Shown piece after piece: positions 59,980 through 64,000 of a stretch of DNA of 64,000 bases. The position numbers and the translations under genes were made by a program. The stretch's first letter is position 1, and each line of letters starts with the position of its first letter. The notes under the pieces were generated by a model. The model had not been told where the DNA came from. It made no database searches and worked only from the letters and a program-made list of their open reading frames with translations. Source of the DNA: Anastrepha obliqua. Taxonomy: Eukaryota > Arthropoda > Insecta > Diptera > Tephritidae. The stretch spans positions 23,024,001-23,088,000 of the forward strand of contig NC_072893.1 of assembly GCF_027943255.1 (NCBI RefSeq), read 5' to 3'.

Positions 59980-60360
59980 AGCTGGCACTAAATTATGGAG
60001 CTACGCCAGGCGATGTTCTTACTGAGAGGTACAATCAACAGAGGTTTAGGTAATTTATAACCCTTCGTAAGGCTAAACTGAGAATGCTCACTGGGATTCT
60101 AGCAAGCCATTGCAGATTGCGCAGTCATCTGCACGGAATTGGTGTATGGCTCGCTGACTCTTATCGTTTCTGCGATTAGTCCCCGGAGATTTCAATATAC
60201 CTTCTCCTTGAATGTAGCGCTCTAGCGCAGAGAAGATTGAGACAGCTCAGCCAATTCCAGCCAGACGAAAAACATACGAGTATACGCCCAGCCCAACACA
60301 GCTCTATCTTAAGTTTAATAAGGGAACTGAGCTTGGATGAGGTACTGTGATGACAACCGT
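59980..60360 (+). mobile_element. LINE family Y tail, plus copy 2
   Basis: YGATPGDVLTERYNQQRFR, LRKAKLRMLTGILASHCRL, RSHLHGIGVWLADSYRFCD then stop, LLLECSALAQRRLRQLSQFQ and PAQHSSILSLIRELSLDEVL. It matches the copies at 54671 and 35300. The 283-bp LINE stub sits directly at its left edge. Confidence 0.75.
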
Positions 60361-60469
60361 AACGCTAACTGATTATATCCGCTTGACATTAAAGAGAGTA
60401 ATCAGAGATCGTAATCAGCTTAACCACAGCTATAACTCCCAGCGCAAGGATGCTAGATTGCTGGATATT
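60361..60469. other. Short unassigned stretch
   Basis: Nothing recognised. Confidence 0.4.
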
Positions 60470-60675
60470 CGGCAGCAGAATTCTGCCCGCTAATTTCACA
60501 TGTATTCACTCACTCGTCCAATGAGTCGTCGCTCAAACGGCAACGAAGTCAATGGCTGTTTTATCAGTTTTTTCGTAAACAAAGCGCTGTCATGACCCCT
60601 TTACGTCAGCCAATCAACTGATTCTTTCAAATTCGCTGAGAGCCAGTTAATGGTCTGACATTGGCGGCCACACCT
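60470..60675 (+). mobile_element. MITE X copy, 5'-truncated
   Basis: ATTCGGCAGCAGAATTCTGC, CAACGAAGTCAATGGCTGT, GCTGTCATGACCCC, ACGTCAGCCAATCAACTGAT and GGCGGCCACACCT match the interior and right end of MITE X. The left terminus is missing. Confidence 0.75.
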
Positions 60676-60859
60676 TCTGCACTTTTTTCCACATGTCCTC
60701 AGTGGAGAGAACACAGGAGGTGGCGATGCTCACGAATCGTTATTCCGAACCATTATTATCAGTTTGGCAGAATCAGCTGATTTGCTGACGTAATAATTGG
60801 GCATTTGTTTTCATTCTCGTATTGAAAGCAATGAACAAGTCCATGGATGATAAATTGTC

Positions 60860-61150
60860 AGGTTTGGCCATTCGAAACAAAATTGTGAGAATGACTTTGG
60901 CTGCCCCGTCACCGGCGACTCGGCAGCAGAGTTGTGCCGCTCATTTCCCACGTATTCACACACTCAGCCAATCAGTCGTTGTTCAGAAAGCAGCAAAGCA
61001 ATATGAGCGTAAGCTGTGTTAATTTTTTCGTATATACCAACACAATCACAGTATTTTCGTTAGCAAACAGCTGTTATGACTCCGGTTACGTCAGCCAATC
61101 AGCTGATTCCTTCAAATTCATCGGTTAACGGTCTGATGTTGGCCACACCT
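60860..61150 (+). mobile_element. MITE X, full copy with both ends
   Basis: It starts AGGTTTGGCCATTCG and ends TTGGCCACACCT, giving imperfect 11-12 bp inverted termini (AGGTKTGGCCA). The interior has CGGCAGCAGAGTTGTGCCGC, CACTCAGCCAATCAGTCGTT, ATGACTCCGGTTACGTCAGC and CAATCAGCTGATTCC. No clear target duplication is visible. Confidence 0.8.
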
Positions 61151-62039
61151 CTGCTTTCTGTACATCGGGCTTTTGAACGATGTCGTATTCCATGCATAAT
61201 GCCAGACAAGGGCTTTCAAATAAGAAAAATTAATCAACTAATTCCATTAGTACCACACACAGCTTGTTTTGTATCATTTCAATTCCGACCCGCTCTCACC
61301 AGATACCCCCATACTTCAGTGTAAACATCACCAGCTGGTAGGAAATTACTAGTTGATCACTGAAACTAATAAATGTCGCAAACAACCAGTAAGCCAAGCT
61401 GTAACCGCCATACACAGGAACTTCTTGGAAGTCTCCGCCTTGCCCGTGTGCGGTGCTTGTACTCACGCCATAAAAATGGCAAAGTTACCATCGATACGTG
61501 GCGAAAAAGGCGAAATTTATGGAGATCTCTGTGCGAGGCGACGTAGCGGATGCAGAACACACTGTGGGCGCGCACAGGATGGATACTTATCGGCCGATAC
61601 CATAGTGAGAAACGTGGAAATCAGGCGGACCAGGTTAATTGCACAAAGTGGCAAGAGAAAAATAGGCAATGCAGCAACAACCAGACGAGTAAACAAATAG
61701 AAGAAAATGCATAGTGAGACATGATGGCAGACCAACGGACATACAACGTAGCATGGGACTAAGGCGGCGGAGTGGTGGCAAAATAGAGTTAAGTGGAAGG
61801 ATGGCTGAGCGCTGACCGGATTGTGTCGCTGTGTGGAAGTCGTTTTGTTGCACGTAGATGAATCAATAGTCAATGCGCCAGCAAAAACATTTCGTAGAAA
61901 ACAGTTGACTCGATTCATATCCCCACACCCATACACACACGCATACATACATACATACATGGCTACATGAGAGAGAGCATATTGGTTAAATCAGATAGAA
62001 GATAGAGCCAAGAAAGGCAACGAAATGAAAACAACAAAC
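61151..62039. other. Non-coding stretch (possible intron) with CATA run
   Basis: CATA repeats lie at 61940-61962. The plus frame 61353-61700 has no known motif. Confidence 0.45.
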
Positions 62040-62196
62040 CTTTTTGTTTTGATTCGTGCAGGATGGCGTCTTCGTCGTCGACAATACTGCCGCCGCTGCC
62101 GACGATTGTCGATGTATTGGTAGCTGAGTTGCTGAGATTGTTTTGCAACTGCAGCAGGCCACTGCCACAAGTGCCGGAGCTGGTTATGTTTTTCAT
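62040..62196 (-). CDS. Candidate first coding exon of an unidentified gene
   Basis: On the minus strand, ATG at 62196-62194 opens MKNITSSGTCGSGLLQLQNN, a Ser/Thr/Asn-rich stretch, then GSGGSIVDDEDAILHESKQK. The frame meets AAAAAG|GTTTGT, a reasonable donor with the exon end at 62040. Composition is less AT-rich than the surroundings. I do not recognise the protein. Against it: only 52 codons, no visible second exon in the window, and an overlapping plus-strand frame (ATGGCGTCTTCG) after a CAG. This is weak evidence. Confidence 0.3.
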
Positions 62197-63425
62197 GCAG
62201 CCAGTTTATATCAAGCGGTGAACAGGAAAAAAAAAACAAATAAATTTATTGCAAATCGGACAGGTAGAAAGGTGGCCGGGTGCTTTTTTTTTGTTTTTTT
62301 ATTTTTGTTTTAAGGAGCTTTTACTTTTACTTTTTTGGTTTGCGATTTTGTTTTTCGTTTTTGGGGCTCGCAGACAGATTTGCAATTTGTTTTACTGCAA
62401 TTTTTGGATTTTATTGCTGATTTAATTATTTTGTTGTATAATTTTCTTATTTAGGTTAATTTTGTGCTCTTTGCATTTTTTGTTGTATTTCCCTTATATT
62501 AAGTATTTATGTAAATAAATAGTTGTTTGTTGTTGTTGTTTATTTGTTTTCTAATACGTACAATCACTGATTAACACTTGGCACTTTTTGGGAATTTCGC
62601 ATATTGCGGAGATAAATTTTTGGAATATGGCAGCACTTTTTTTGGTATTAAATATTATTTTTCCAAAAAGTTATTTGGTAGCAGTAAACCACTTTGCTTT
62701 TGTGAAATTTATCACGTCGCGCTAGTATTTTCTGAAAGCAGAAGCGTTAAGTTGTTAGAATAAAAATTGAATAAAGAAACATTTTTTTAAATTTAATTTA
62801 GTTTGGAAGTGCAGCCGTTTGTATTTAAATGCTTTTAAATTTAAGTTATTTAAGTTATTATCATTTTTTATTTATTTATCATTTGTTATAATATATTTTT
62901 TTATTATTTTTATATTTATTTTGATATAATATAAAATAATATAAATTTATTCGCTTCGTTATTATTTTTACATAACTATAAAATTTATGAATTTGATAAA
63001 TGCTTTTTTAAATAAATTCATTTTTTTCAGTTTTTTAACGTGAATTAACCAACTATTCCGTCAGTATTTTACTGTGTGTTTTTTTTTTTGGGTTTTATGG
63101 TTTTGTAATTTGCATACAGTATTTTCATATTTATTTAAAGACTAGTTTGTACTAAAAAATAAAATAAAAAAAAAATAAAATATTTACGAGGTCTTTAAAT
63201 AACTTTGCACAAAACTTTGGAATCAACTTAAGAAAAGCAACAGAATTCGCTCCTTGGAAATTTTATTATGAAAGTTCTGATGCATTTATTGAAACTTTTT
63301 ATTATAATACGAAAAGACAACGCATTTTTTTAATAAATTTACTTGATTTAGTTTTGTTACCATTATCTTTATTATCTTTATTATTTTTTATTTATTTGTT
63401 TTGTTTTTAATATTTTTTTATATGT
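62197..63425. other. AT-rich non-coding stretch
   Basis: No gene recognised. T-rich tracts lie at 62285-62330 and AT-rich sequence from 62760. Confidence 0.5.
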
Positions 63426-64000
63426 ACATATATATTTTTTTCTTTTTTTAAGTCTTATTTAAAATAAAACAATTTATATTTAATTTTTTTATATATTTTT
63501 ATATTTAATGTTTTATTTTTTATTTATTTGTTTTTCTTTTAAGGATTTTTTTATATGTGATTAATTTCTTATTTTTTTAATTTTTTACATACTTTTATAT
63601 ATATTTTATTTAGTTTTTTCCTATTTGTTTCTTTTTTTAAGTGTCATTTAAAATGAAAAATTTTATACATTATTTTTTTTAATTTATGCTTTTATATTTT
63701 ATGTTTTATATTATATTTTTTTATATATATGTTTATACATTTTTATATTTAATTTTTTTATATATTTTACTTTTTATTTATTTGTTGTTTTTTTTTAATG
63801 ATTTTTTATATGTAATTAATAATATCTTATTTTTTTCAATATTTTTTATATTTTTTCTATATATAATATATTTTATTTAGTTTTTTTCCTATTTTTTTCT
63901 TTTTTTAAGTGTTATTTAAAATAAAAAATTTTATTTATTTTTTTTTTAATTTAAATTTTTATATTTTATTTTTTATATTTTATATTTTTATATATTTTTT
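63426..64000. repeat. AT-rich tandem repeat to window edge
   Basis: TTTTTTTAAGTSTYATTTAA AAT occurs at about 63450, 63639 and 63907 (190 and 268 bp apart), between TTTTATATATTTT tracts. The right edge is cut by the window end. Confidence 0.6.

Noticed and set aside
61353..61700. 115-codon plus-strand frame with several Cys/Arg
   Set aside because: No recognisable zinc-finger spacing, no start context or splice signals.

Overview
The window looks like non-coding DNA, intronic or intergenic, from a higher dipteran, probably a tephritid fruit fly. Signs of this are AT-richness, many CA and CATA microsatellites, degraded LINEs, mariner/Tc1 relics (a DD41D rosa-type, a D37D maT-type and a D34-type copy) and a tRNA-derived SINE. 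The tephritid assignment is inference from remembered repeat types, not from a search. No intact host gene is visible. The only host-exon candidate is a short minus-strand stretch at 62040-62196 ending in a plausible splice donor; if real, much of the window could be its first intron.

Layout. 0-9 kb: LINE 3' fragment, a possible small TIR element, tandem array A (3.75-5.47 kb, about 16 monomers of ~113 bp with a TTGGCAACCCTAT core), unique DNA, then a broken maT transposase with a LINE 3' end inserted next to its start codon. 9-17 kb: unique DNA, then a LINE/SINE graveyard. 17.9-18.9 kb: tandem array B, with the same core as array A but a different monomer. 20-31 kb: SINE, LINE, first copy of a ~300 bp element with AGGTKTGGCCA-type ends (called MITE X here), a ~45 bp minisatellite, a deleted mariner with TA duplication, an AT-rich array split by a LINE with an 11-bp target duplication, a fold-back MITE X and more LINE tails. 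31-41 kb: Jockey-type, RNase-H-type and RTE-type LINE fragments, an 80-bp LINE stub with a 12-bp duplication, a T-rich array, a mariner relic and a TTAA-flanked non-autonomous element. 41-50 kb: unique DNA, rosa-type mariner, T-rich array, half SINE, LINE pieces. 50-57.3 kb: AT-rich array with ~300-350 bp higher-order repeats, a small array built on a GGGTGGCGCAAA motif, LINEs and a ~170 bp satellite. 57-64 kb: RTE-type reverse transcriptase, a 283-bp LINE stub with a 14-bp duplication, two MITE X copies, the candidate exon and AT-rich repeats.

The genes do not form a pathway: every recognisable coding remnant is a transposase, reverse transcriptase or RNase H fragment with stops or frameshifts. 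The interest lies in repeat families, their nesting order, and two satellites sharing one core.
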